From the NCBI GenBank assembly GCA_963805915.1, contig CAWDWD010000011.1, positions 383,585 to 447,584 on the forward strand: a DNA stretch of 64,000 nucleotides, in the 5' to 3' direction. Numbering within the stretch: position 1 is the first letter of the stretch; each line of letters opens with the position of its first letter. The notes under the pieces are model-generated. The model was not told the DNA's origin, ran no database searches, and saw only the letters and a program-made list of their open reading frames with translations. Of the stretch, positions 47,116-56,052 are shown piece by piece. The position numbers and the translations under genes are program-made. This DNA comes from JAEULH01 sp963805915. Lineage in GTDB: Bacteria; Pseudomonadota; Alphaproteobacteria; Rhodospirillales; Defluviicoccaceae.

Positions 47116-48015
47116 TCAGCGGACCAGCAACAAAGAGCACGGCGCGCGCTCGATCGCGAGCCGCGTGGTCGCGGGATCGAGAAGATGGGTCGGAACGACG
47201 AGCAGGCTGGCGCGCTCTCGCCCGGCCATCGCCATCAGCTCCATGAGCTCGGCGTTCGGCAGCTGTACGAACACTACCCCGCGGATACCGCTCGGGGCGG
47301 CGATGATGCTCGCCTCGCGCCGCCATGCCTCGGCCTGGTCAAGCCGGCCGGTGAGCAGAGCGATCTCGATCGTGACGCCGGGCTCGCCGGAGCCGGCGAT
47401 CTCGGCCGCCGCGGCCAGGCCCTCGCGCGCCGCCGCGCTGGCGTCGTATCCGACAACGACCGGGCCGGCGGAGGCCTCTTCCCGCCGCGGGATCAGCACG
47501 CACCGCACCGTTGCTTCGAAGAGCGCGGCAAGCAGCGCCACGGCGGGCGTTCCGGGTGCCGCCACCGAGGTCGGCGCGCCGCCGCGCCAACCGATGATGA
47601 CCAGATCGGCCGGCGAGGCCGCGCCGACGATCTCGGCGATCACCCGGCCGCGGCGGATCTCGAAGCTCGAGCGAATATGGCGCCGTTCGGCCGCCCGCTC
47701 GACGGCGTGGCGCGTGCGCGCCAATTGCGCGCGGAGCGCCGCCTTCAGGTGCGCGGCGCCCAGGGGCGGGCGTCCCGCCGAGAGCGCGCCGAAGGTCGCG
47801 ACGCCGGGGTACTCGGCAAGCTTGGCGAGGTCGCTATCCTCGATGAACAGGCCGAGCAGGTCGGCGCGAAGTCGTGCCGCGAAGGCGGCTCCGGTTTCCA
47901 CCGCGGCGAGGTTCTCGTCGGTCGCTCCGTCGAAGGCGACGACGATGCGGCGAATCCGCCGCGCGGCGCCTTGTCCCGATCCGCTTTGCGCGGTGGGCGC
48001 GGTCGGCTCGATCAC
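47116..48015 (-). CDS. Universal stress protein (tandem UspA domains)
   Basis: 299 residues made of two UspA-like halves. The first has IRRIVVAFDGATDENLAAVETG; the second VVVGYDASAAAREGL and ends SLLVVPTHLL with CSLLLVR. The ATP-binding G-x2-G-x9-G motif is incomplete, so nucleotide binding is uncertain. It lies between the Lon-like and DsbA-like genes with overlap and a 1-bp gap. Confidence 0.85.
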   Translation of the reverse strand: MIEPTAPTAQSGSGQGAARRIRRIVVAFDGATDENLAAVETGAAFAARLRADLLGLFIEDSDLAKLAEYPGVATFGALSAGRPPLGAAHLKAALRAQLARTRHAVERAAERRHIRSSFEIRRGRVIAEIVGAASPADLVIIGWRGGAPTSVAAPGTPAVALLAALFEATVRCVLIPRREEASAGPVVVGYDASAAAREGLAAAAEIAGSGEPGVTIEIALLTGRLDQAEAWRREASIIAAPSGIRGVVFVQLPNAELMELMAMAGRERASLLVVPTHLLDPATTRLAIERAPCSLLLVR

Positions 48016-50540
48016 GGCCGGCGCTCCTTGTCGGCATCTTCTTTTTTCCGCCGGGGCCGGGCTTCGGCGGCGTGGCGTTTGGCGGCGGAGGCGAACCTCG
48101 CCAACCGCTTGGCGACGGCGCGATTGAGCGAGCCGATGGGAAAGGCGCCGGTCGCGTCCTCGCCGCCGGCGGGCACGCCGGTCAGAATTTCGATGCCCTG
48201 GTCGATGGTCTCGACGGCATGGACGGCGAAACGGCCGGCCGCGCAGGCCTCGACGACGTCACGGCGGACCATCAGGTGTTTGACGTTCGCCGCCGGGATC
48301 AATACGCCTTGCTCGCCGGTGAGCCCGCGCGCGGCGCAGACATCGAAGAACCCCTCGATCTTCTCGTTGACCCCGCCGATCGCCTGAACCCGGCCGGTCT
48401 GGTCGACCGAGCCGGTGACCGCCAGCGACTGGCGGATCGGGATTTCGGCCAGCGCCGAGAGCAGGCAGTAGAGCTCGGCCGAAGACGCGCTGTCGCCGTC
48501 GATGCCGCCGTAGGACTGCTCGAACACCAGGCTAGCCGACAGCGACAGCGGCTGGTCGACGGCGAACCGGGTGCCGAGGTAGGACGACAAGATCAGCACG
48601 CCCTTGGAGTGCAGCGGGCCGCCAAGGTCGACCTCGCGCTCGATGTCGACGACCTCGCCCTTGCCGAGGCGGACCCGGCACGAGATCCGGCTCGGCCTGC
48701 CGAAGGCGAAGTGGTTGAGCTGAATGACCGCAAGGCCGTTGATCTGGCCGACGCGCGCGCCGGCGGTCTCGATGACGATGGTCTTGCGGCTGATCTCCTC
48801 CTGGATGCGCTCGCGCAGGCTGTCGGAACGGAACGTCTTGGCGTCGATCGCGGCGTCGACATGGGCTGCCGCGGCCGTCGCCGCGCCGTCCTCGCCGGCC
48901 CAGTAGTCGGTTTCGCGAACCAGATCGTCGAGCGTGTCCATGTGCGTGGTCAGCTTCTCGGCGTCACCGGCGAGCCGCGACGCGTGCTCGACGATCCTGG
49001 CCACGGCCGAGCGCGAGAACGCGCGAACGTCCGCGGCCTTGACCACGCCGCCGATCAGCCGGGCATAGAGCGCGGTGTTGGCGCCGCCGCGGTCCATTCG
49101 CCCGCCGAAATCGGCGGCGACCCGGAACAGTTCCAAAAACTCGGGATCATGAAACGTCAGCAGGTAGTAGAGCAGCGGTTCGCCGAGCAGGACGACCTTG
49201 ACGTCGAGTCTGATCGGCTCGGGTTCGAGCGTCGTCGTCGTGGTCCAGCCCAGAGATTCGGCGGGGGACTCGATGCGGATGCAGCGCGAGCGCAGCGCCC
49301 GCTTGAAGGCCTCGTAGGCATAGGGCTGCATCAGCAGCTTGCGCGCATCGATGATCAGGCAGCCGCCATTGGCGCGGTGCAGCGCTCCGGCCTTGACCAG
49401 GGTGAAGTCGGTGACCAGGGTCCCGAACTGGGCGAGGTGCTCAATGCGGCCGACCAGGTTCGGCTGGGTCGGATGGTCTTCGTAGATCACCGGCGCGCCG
49501 CCCGCCGGACCCTCGCCGGCGCCGCGTTGGCCCTGGTCGACGAACACGTTGACCGCGTAGCGGCGAAACGGTCCGCCGCTCGCCGCTTGTCCGCGCCCGG
49601 CGGCGGCGAGCAGCATCTGCGGCCCCGATTGCTCCTGCTGCGGCAGGAAGTCGTCGGCATTTTCGATCACGTCCTCGCGCACCGCATCGAGGTGGCCGAG
49701 GATCGCCGGAAACTCGGCCCAGCTCTTCTTTAGCTCGTCGATCAGGTGGCCGACGGCGTACATCGTGGTCTCGCGATTGAGGCTCTTGATCTCCTCGCGC
49801 TGTTCCTTTTCCCAGCCCGGCACCTCGCGGAGAAAGGCTTCGAGCTCCTTTTGCATGGCCTCGGAGTCGGTCGCTCGACTCCGCTTTTCCTCGGCCGTCA
49901 GCTCTTCGAACTCCTTCGGTCCGAGAACTTCGCCGTCCTTCAGCGGCGCCAGGGCGAGGCCGACGGGGGTGCGGATCAGCGCGATTTTGCGCTCGCCGGC
50001 GCGCGTTTGCAGCGCGTTGAACGCCGTCTCCTGGCGTTCCTTGAACTGCTCCTGGATGACGCTCTTGCGAGTGCGATACTCGTTGCTTTCGAACGCGGCG
50101 GGGATCGCGTGGCGTAACTCCTCGAGCAGGCGCTGGGCGTCGTCATGAAAAGGCCGCGCCTTGCCGGGCGGCAGCTCGATCGCACGCGGGCGGTGGGGAT
50201 CGGCGAAGTTGTGGACGTAGCACCAGTCCGGCGGCGCGGCCCAGTCGGCGGCGATGCGTTCGGCATAGCCGCGCACGAAGTCGTGTTTGCCGGTACCGGA
50301 CGGCCCGAACGCGAACAGGTTGTAGCCGGCATGGCGCATGCCCATGGCGAAACGCACCGCCTCGGCGGCCCGCTGCTGACCGACGGGGCCGTCGAGGGGC
50401 TCGATCTCGTCGGTGGTCTCGAAGTCGAGAACCGCGGGGTCGCACGGCGTGATCAGCGCGGAGGCTGGCAGGGCGCGGCCGGGCGGCGCCGTGGCTGGCT
50501 TGTCGCCGGTCGCGACGGGGGGTGTTTCTGGCATCGTCAC
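48012..50540 (-). CDS. Lon-family ATP-dependent protease (LonB-like)
   Basis: 842 residues. N-terminal AAA-type domain with Walker A AFGPSGTGKHDFV and a long coiled-coil insert; the C-terminal S16 protease domain has the catalytic Ser in IDGDSASSAELYCLLSAL and the catalytic Lys in GGVNEKIEGFFDV. This is the YcbZ/LonB-type group, lacking the N-terminal Lon substrate domain. It overlaps its neighbours on both sides (4 bp), so the four genes at 46.5-50.9 kb form one operon. Confidence 0.9.
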   Translation of the reverse strand: MTMPETPPVATGDKPATAPPGRALPASALITPCDPAVLDFETTDEIEPLDGPVGQQRAAEAVRFAMGMRHAGYNLFAFGPSGTGKHDFVRGYAERIAADWAAPPDWCYVHNFADPHRPRAIELPPGKARPFHDDAQRLLEELRHAIPAAFESNEYRTRKSVIQEQFKERQETAFNALQTRAGERKIALIRTPVGLALAPLKDGEVLGPKEFEELTAEEKRSRATDSEAMQKELEAFLREVPGWEKEQREEIKSLNRETTMYAVGHLIDELKKSWAEFPAILGHLDAVREDVIENADDFLPQQEQSGPQMLLAAAGRGQAASGGPFRRYAVNVFVDQGQRGAGEGPAGGAPVIYEDHPTQPNLVGRIEHLAQFGTLVTDFTLVKAGALHRANGGCLIIDARKLLMQPYAYEAFKRALRSRCIRIESPAESLGWTTTTTLEPEPIRLDVKVVLLGEPLLYYLLTFHDPEFLELFRVAADFGGRMDRGGANTALYARLIGGVVKAADVRAFSRSAVARIVEHASRLAGDAEKLTTHMDTLDDLVRETDYWAGEDGAATAAAAHVDAAIDAKTFRSDSLRERIQEEISRKTIVIETAGARVGQINGLAVIQLNHFAFGRPSRISCRVRLGKGEVVDIEREVDLGGPLHSKGVLILSSYLGTRFAVDQPLSLSASLVFEQSYGGIDGDSASSAELYCLLSALAEIPIRQSLAVTGSVDQTGRVQAIGGVNEKIEGFFDVCAARGLTGEQGVLIPAANVKHLMVRRDVVEACAAGRFAVHAVETIDQGIEILTGVPAGGEDATGAFPIGSLNRAVAKRLARFASAAKRHAAEARPRRKKEDADKERRP

Positions 50541-50932
50541 TGGTTTTCTATCGCCTCCATGTCGTCGTCGCTGAAGCCGAAGTGGTGGCCGATCTCATGG
50601 ATCAAAACATGACGGACCAGATCGCGCAGGTCCTCGCCGGTTTCGCACCAGTAGTCGAGGATGGCCAAGCGGTAGAGGAAGACCATGTCGATATCCTGAG
50701 ACGAAACCGTGATACTCTTGTGGTTAAGCGAAACGCCGCGGTAGAGCCCGAGAAGATCGAACGGGCTATCGAGCCCCATCTCTTCTTCGGTCTCCTCGTC
50801 GACGATGTCCTCGACCCGGATGACCAGGCTTTTCGCGAAACGGCCGAGCGCGTCGGGCAGCGTCGAAAGCGCTTCTCGCGCCATCGCTTCGATGTCGTCG
50901 AGGCTGGGAGGTATGGTATGCGTGGGGCGCAT
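50537..50932 (-). CDS. Zincin-like metallopeptidase (DUF1025 type)
   Basis: 131 residues with the zinc-protease motif HEIGHHFGFSDDDM near the C-terminus and the upstream VFLYRLAILDYWCETGEDLRDLVRHVLIHE segment of the metallopeptidase family PF06262. The likely start is the ATG at 50932 after an AGAAGG site. It overlaps the Lon-like start, implying a joint proteolytic function. Confidence 0.88.
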   Translation of the reverse strand: MRPTHTIPPSLDDIEAMAREALSTLPDALGRFAKSLVIRVEDIVDEETEEEMGLDSPFDLLGLYRGVSLNHKSITVSSQDIDMVFLYRLAILDYWCETGEDLRDLVRHVLIHEIGHHFGFSDDDMEAIENQ

Positions 50933-51039
50933 GGGCGGACCTTCTGCCGGCTTGATGCCGCCGCCGGGCTGGCTTACCTGAATACGGCCAAGCTTATCCA
51001 AGATCGAGCTTATTGAATAACAGCCGAGGAGCAAAAGCC

Positions 51040-51336
51040 ATGGCCGATAAGCTGTCGGGCGCGCCGCGCCGCGCGGCGCTCGCCGATCTGCCGGGGTGGT
51101 CGGAGGTCGAGGGCCGCGACGCGATTACGCGAACCTTCCAGTTCAAGACGTTCAATCAGGCGTTCGGGTTCATGACCCGCGTGGCACTAACGGCCGAGAA
51201 GATGAATCATCACCCCGAGTGGTTCAACGTCTACAACCGGGTCGACGTCACGCTGGCCACCCACGACGCCGGTGGTGTCACCGCGCTCGATGCCAAGCTT
51301 GCCGCGTTCATGGACAAGGCCGCCGCCGGCGTTTAA
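51040..51336 (+). CDS. phhB: Pterin-4a-carbinolamine dehydratase
   Basis: 98 residues. The signature PGW...TFQFKTFNQAFGFMTRVAL, EKMNHHPEWFNVYNRVDVTLATHD shows the active-site His-His and the Tyr-Asn-x-Val motif. It recycles tetrahydropterin cofactor. A GAGGAG site precedes the ATG. No phenylalanine hydroxylase is nearby. Confidence 0.93.
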   Translation: MADKLSGAPRRAALADLPGWSEVEGRDAITRTFQFKTFNQAFGFMTRVALTAEKMNHHPEWFNVYNRVDVTLATHDAGGVTALDAKLAAFMDKAAAGV

Positions 51337-51364
51337 GGCCAAGGCCCCGCCCGAGCCTCTTGTC

Positions 51365-52126
51365 TCAGCGTGGCGGCATTCTCAGCGCGCCGTCGAGGCG
51401 GACGACCTCGCCGTTGAGCATGACGTTGCCGATCATGTGCTCGACGAGCGCCGCGAATTCCGCCGGATCGCCGAGCCGGGAGGGGAAGGGGACCGCCTCG
51501 CCGAGCGAGCGTCGGGTTTCCGGCGGCAGGCCCGCCAGCATCGGCGTCGCGAACGTGCCGGGCGCGATGCACAGCACGCGAATCCCGTGACGCGCCAGTT
51601 CACGGGCCGCCGGCAGGGTTAGCGAGACAACTCCGCCTTTCGATGCCGCGTAGGCGGCCTGGCCGATCTGGCCGTCGAAGGCGGCGATGGACGCGGTGTT
51701 GATGATGATACCGCGCTCGCCGGTATCAAGCGGCGCCAGCGCGCGCATGTCCGCGGCGGCGAGCCTGAGAATGTTGAACGTGCCGACCAGGTTCACGGCG
51801 ACGACGTCTGCGAAGGCGGCGAGGGGCAACGGGCTGTCGCGCCCGACGATGCGCGCCGGCGGCGCGATCCCGGCGCAGTTCACGGCGATGCGGGCGGGGC
51901 CGTGAACGGCGCGCGCGGCGTTGAATGCCGCCTCGGCGGACCCGGCATCGGCGACATCGCAGGCGAAGGCGCTGCCGCCGATGGCCTCGGCCACGTTCCC
52001 GGCGGCGGACCCGTCACGGTCGAACAGCGCCACCCGCGCGCCATGGCGCGAGAGCGCGCGCGCCGTCGCCTCGCCCAGCCCCGACGCGGCGCCGGTGACA
52101 ATCGCGGCCTGTCCGGCGATGTCCAT
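51365..52126 (-). CDS. SDR oxidoreductase (3-hydroxyacyl-CoA dehydrogenase type II-like)
   Basis: 253-residue classical SDR: NAD site VTGAASGLGEATARALSRHGA, NCAG, Ser in IIINTASIAAFDG and YxxxK in YAASKGGVV. The overall layout resembles the HSD17B10/type II 3-hydroxyacyl-CoA dehydrogenase group. It lies about 100 bp from phbB on the same strand. Confidence 0.8.
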   Translation of the reverse strand: MDIAGQAAIVTGAASGLGEATARALSRHGARVALFDRDGSAAGNVAEAIGGSAFACDVADAGSAEAAFNAARAVHGPARIAVNCAGIAPPARIVGRDSPLPLAAFADVVAVNLVGTFNILRLAAADMRALAPLDTGERGIIINTASIAAFDGQIGQAAYAASKGGVVSLTLPAARELARHGIRVLCIAPGTFATPMLAGLPPETRRSLGEAVPFPSRLGDPAEFAALVEHMIGNVMLNGEVVRLDGALRMPPR

Positions 52127-52230
52127 GGCATTTCTCTCCCTTGCCTGAAACGCAAGGAGGCCACCGCGTGGGTCCGCGGTGGCCTCCCCGGTCGCGGTGG
52201 TCCCGCGAAGCTCGAACGCGTAGCCGGCGG

Positions 52231-52953
<723 letters not shown>

Positions 52954-53334
52954 GTGTCCCTCCACTTATTCGTTATGTCAAAAAATGACCTTGATATGAC
53001 GCCCCGTTCGCGCTTCGGCGGATGGTCGGCGTCAGCGGCAAGAACCGTCACGGACAAAACGCGATGCACTACCCAAAGCAAGCGCGCTCCCGCTTGCCGC
53101 GCGGATGGCCGTCGTGTAGCCCCCGAAGCGCCGCCTTGTCAAGGCAGCGGCCCGGAGCGCGGTCCCGGGTGCGTCCTGGGTGCACGCCCGGCGTGCGAGG
53201 AGGCGTGCGAGGGGGGTAACGCGCAGGCTCACGAAATGTGCGGGTCTCACAGGATGCGGGTTGCGTCCGTGCCGTCGTTCGCCCATTTGTCGTTCTGGGA
53301 CTGATTTATCCTCGCATCGGCGGAGTGGCGACGG
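52954..53334. other. 381-bp intergenic region, no gene seen
   Basis: Promoter side of phbB and of the DUF1232 gene, which are transcribed divergently. Apart from a locally AT-rich patch at 52970-53000 I see no strong motif or coding signal. Confidence 0.5.
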
Positions 53335-53691
53335 ATGGAAAGCGACAGAGTTTACGGTGTGCTCGTTCCTCTCATGGGCCAAGAGGACATGGTGCATGAC
53401 AGGTTCTGGGATAAAATTCGCCGCACAGCCGGCAAGATCCCCTTCACCGACCGGGCGGTCGCCGGCTACTACGCGGCGACGGACCCGGCGACGCCATTCA
53501 GGGTCAAGGCAATCCTCTTCGCCGCGCTCGCTTATTTTATCCTGCCGGTGGACCTGATTCCCGATGTCATTGTCGGCGTCGGTTTCGCCGACGATGCGAC
53601 CGTGCTGTTTACCGTCCTGCAGAGCCTCGCGCCGTACATCTCCGATAGCCATTTGGCGCGAGCCCGATTATTCCTCGAAAAAGACGCATGA
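53335..53691 (+). CDS. YkvA-family DUF1232 membrane protein
   Basis: 118 residues. The DUF1232 core ILFAALAYFILPVDLIPDVIVGVGFADDATVLF forms a membrane hairpin. The function of the family is unknown. It overlaps yacG by 4 bp. Confidence 0.85.
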   Translation: MESDRVYGVLVPLMGQEDMVHDRFWDKIRRTAGKIPFTDRAVAGYYAATDPATPFRVKAILFAALAYFILPVDLIPDVIVGVGFADDATVLFTVLQSLAPYISDSHLARARLFLEKDA

Positions 53692-53906
53692 AGCGTTGCC
53701 CCATCTGCGGCGCGGCCACGCGCGCGGCCGTGCGGCCATTCTGCTCGAAGCGCTGCGCCGATATCGACCTCGGCCGCTGGCTGGGCGGCGAGTACCGGAT
53801 AGCCGTTCGCGACGGTGATGCGGAGTATGCCGAAGCCGCGAACGACGCCCAGGACGAGGACCCGGAGTCCGGCGAGGTGGGCCGGTACGGCGGCCAAGGG
53901 GTCTAG
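53688..53906 (+). CDS. yacG: DNA gyrase inhibitor YacG
   Basis: 72 residues with the zinc ligands CPIC near the N-terminus and CSKRC at about 20, then the conserved DIDLGRWLGGEYRI. YacG binds GyrB in E. coli. The acidic C-terminus is variable. It is translationally coupled to the DUF1232 gene. Confidence 0.92.
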   Translation: MKRCPICGAATRAAVRPFCSKRCADIDLGRWLGGEYRIAVRDGDAEYAEAANDAQDEDPESGEVGRYGGQGV

Positions 53907-53915
53907 CGTCGGCCG

Positions 53916-54740
53916 ATGATGTGGACCGATGTCGTCGATTTGCGGGACTTCTACGCGACCACCCTCGGCGGTGTTGTTCGCAGGATGATCGGCCGGCGCG
54001 TTCGCCAGTTGTGGTACGATGTCCATGGCCTGAACGTGCTGGGAATCGGCTACGCGACGCCGTTCCTTGGTCCCTTCCGGGCGGAGGCCCAGCGGGTCAT
54101 CGCTCTCATGCCGGCGGCCCAGGGCGTGATCGCCTGGCCGGCGGACGAGCCCTGCCTGACGGCCTTGGGCGATCATACGGACCTGCCGCTGCCCGACAAC
54201 TCCATCGACCGGGTGCTGCTGGTCCACGCGCTCGAGCGCGCCGAGCGCACCCGCCCGATGATGCGCGAGGTCTGGCGGGTGCTCGCCGACGGAGGCCGCC
54301 TGCTGGCGGTCGTGCCCAACCGGCGCGGCCTGTGGGCCCGCTTCGAGCGCACGCCATTCGGCCACGGCCGGCCGTACACCACGGGACAGCTTTCGCGTGA
54401 GCTGCGCGACGCCATGTTCACGCCCTATCATTCGACCACGGCGCTCTACGTCCCGCCGGTATACTCCCGGATGGTCCTGTCGTCGGCGCCGGCCTGGGAA
54501 GAAATCGGCCAGCGCTGGTTCACCACCTTCGCCGGCGTGATCATGTTCGAGGCGACCAAGCAGATCTATGCCGCCCCGACAACGATGGCGCCCGCCCGCG
54601 CCCGCGGCTACGTCACCTCGTCTGGGGGAAGACAGGTCTCGGCAATCTCGCGCCGCGAAGCGCCGAGGACCTCGGCCCGGCGCGATCAACACCACTTGAA
54701 CCCGCCGCCGGCACCCCCGGCCTTAAGATCCTTCCCGTGA
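53916..54740 (+). CDS. Class I SAM-dependent methyltransferase
   Basis: 274 residues. GDHTDLPLPDNSIDRVLLVHALERAERTRPMMREVWRVLADGGRLLAVVPNRRGLWARF matches the motif II-IV region of Methyltransf_11 proteins (first 20 residues only quoted as key DLPLPDNSIDRVLLVHALE). The glycine motif I is weak (LMPAAQGVIAWP). The substrate is unknown. Confidence 0.75.
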   Translation: MMWTDVVDLRDFYATTLGGVVRRMIGRRVRQLWYDVHGLNVLGIGYATPFLGPFRAEAQRVIALMPAAQGVIAWPADEPCLTALGDHTDLPLPDNSIDRVLLVHALERAERTRPMMREVWRVLADGGRLLAVVPNRRGLWARFERTPFGHGRPYTTGQLSRELRDAMFTPYHSTTALYVPPVYSRMVLSSAPAWEEIGQRWFTTFAGVIMFEATKQIYAAPTTMAPARARGYVTSSGGRQVSAISRREAPRTSARRDQHHLNPPPAPPALRSFP

Positions 54741-54885
54741 AGCGGGTGGAATATCTCCCGAGACGTCTGAAGTCCATTGACGATCTCGACGGATGCTTAT
54801 TCGGTTGAGCCCAGTTGGATGATGTCTTTGTAGGTTCTCGGTTTGATGGTCATTGCGATCCCGAGGAGGGTAGCGAAGCCGGCGC

Positions 54886-55059
54886 GGCGGAGCGGCGTGC
54901 GATCTCGCCTACCGGCTCTACGGCATCTGCGAGCGCCGGAAGTGGGCCGACCACGCCTTGGCCTACAACGGCCTCGTCGTCGCCTGGCCGGAGCTCACCC
55001 GCCTCGCCGCGTCTTCGCCCGCGGACACCGCGCCGGCGGCACCCGAATTGCCGATGTGA
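54886..55059 (+). pseudogene. C-terminal remnant of a DUF1156-type DNA methylase
   Basis: The frame ends DLAYRLYGICERRKWADHAL and AYNGLVVAWPELTRLAAS, the typical C-terminus of DUF1156 Zn-ribbon adenine-specific methylases (COG1743). Everything upstream of about 54886 is missing: the methyltransferase gene stops at 54740 and the 145 bp between show no related sequence. It suggests that a second copy of the methylase gene once stood here. Confidence 0.7.
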
Positions 55060-55072
55060 TAGGATCGCCGCC

Positions 55073-55396
55073 ATGGACCCTCGCATCGATGTGCCATCGG
55101 AGCTGCTGCGCTCGGTCGTCGCCTATTTCAACCCGCGGCGAGTGATCGTGTTCGGCAGCCGGGCACGCGGCGATGCTCACGCCGACAGCGACATCGACCT
55201 GCTCGTCGTCGTCGACGACGAAACGCCCCCCGAGAAGCTCACGCTTGACGCCGGGTTCCGTTCGGCGCTGAGCTTTCCGCGCGCGGCCGACGTGATCCCA
55301 TGTCGGGCGCGGACCTTTGAGCGGCGAAAACAAATCGTCGGCACGCTCTGCTTTACCGCCGATGGAGAAGGGGTGGTGGTCTATGAGCGGAGCTGA
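55073..55396 (+). CDS. MNT-domain nucleotidyltransferase (antitoxin of HEPN-MNT pair)
   Basis: 107 residues. The nucleotidyltransferase signature is VIVFGSRARGDAHADSDIDLLVVVDD (GSxARG then SDIDL). In HEPN-MNT pairs this protein adenylylates the HEPN toxin on tyrosine. The downstream HEPN start overlaps its stop (ATG at 55383), but that gene is truncated. It begins 14 bp after the DUF1156 remnant. Confidence 0.88.
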   Translation: MDPRIDVPSELLRSVVAYFNPRRVIVFGSRARGDAHADSDIDLLVVVDDETPPEKLTLDAGFRSALSFPRAADVIPCRARTFERRKQIVGTLCFTADGEGVVVYERS

Positions 55397-55530
55397 CGAA
55401 CGCCAAGCCGCCCAGTGGACGGAAGCGCGCCGGTGGTTTGCGTTCGGCGACGAGGATCTGCGGACCGCCGAGGTCTGTCTGGCCGGCGAACCGCCCCTCC
55501 TCGGTCCCGGAGCGTATCGGCGAGGGCCGC
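55383..55530 (+). pseudogene. Truncated HEPN-domain gene
   Basis: It begins EARRWFAFGDEDLRTAEVCLAGEPPLLGP, the first helix of a HEPN protein, the toxin partner of the MNT protein. After about 45 residues the sequence loses similarity where an IS66-derived segment begins. The catalytic RxxxxH of the family is not seen, so it should be inactive as a toxin. Confidence 0.65.
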
Positions 55531-55578
55531 GGGCTTCTGCGGTTCACGCTGCTGCTGCTGCCGCGGTGGCGGGCGGTT

Positions 55579-55715
55579 TCCAGTTCCAGGGCAATAGGTC
55601 GGCGAGACGGCCAAGCTCAACGGCGTCGATCCGCAAGCCTGGCTCGAAGACGTTCTCCGCCGGATCGCCGACCACCCCGCCAGCCGTCTCGCCGACCTAT
55701 TGCCCTGGAACTGGA
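55579..55715. repeat. 33-bp perfect inverted repeat with 71-bp loop
   Basis: Bases 55579-55611 are the exact reverse complement of 55683-55715. The right arm belongs to the IS66 fragment, so the left arm is a fold-back copy of it. It could form a strong hairpin. It marks the junction where the HEPN gene was cut. Confidence 0.9.
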
Positions 55716-55770
55716 GCGCCCAACCTCTCAAGGCACCAGCGGCAACGAGGTGCTCGCCGAGACGATGAGC
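55579..55770 (+). pseudogene. IS66-family transposase C-terminal remnant
   Basis: Encodes AKLNGVDPQAWLEDVLRRIADHP followed by LADLLPWNW, the conserved end of IS66 TnpC transposases. Only the last about 40 residues remain. It is flanked by a long inverted repeat whose right arm is the LADLLPWNW coding region itself. Confidence 0.8.
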
Positions 55771-56052
55771 ACCCGGCGCAATCGGCGCCGCGGTCGTTTC
55801 ATCAACGTCGAGGACCCGCGCCAGCTCGGCCGCGAGCCGGCGCCAATCCAGCTCCCGGACGACGATGTCGTCAGCAAGAGCGCCAAAGGATCGCACATCC
55901 TCGGCTGCTCGCCACAGATCGCGACAATCCGCCCATCGCGGTGATGGACGACGTGCCGCGGACAGCCATCGCCGCCGGGGCTTGGGCACTAGACCTGCTC
56001 GACGACCCGGCCAGTCCGTCGCAACAGCGGCTCGGCAACCGGCCATTCGTCG
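55771..56052 (-). other. Decayed region; possible protein fragment on the minus strand
   Basis: The minus strand between about 55950 and 55745 reads FGALADDIVVRELDWRRLAA and ELARVLDVDETTAAP, which looks protein-like but is not recognised and has no start or clear end. The plus strand has no convincing ORF here. Confidence 0.35.

Noticed and set aside
55579..55770. Active IS66 element
   Set aside because: Only the last about 40 codons of the transposase remain, with no TnpA/TnpB and no terminal repeats.
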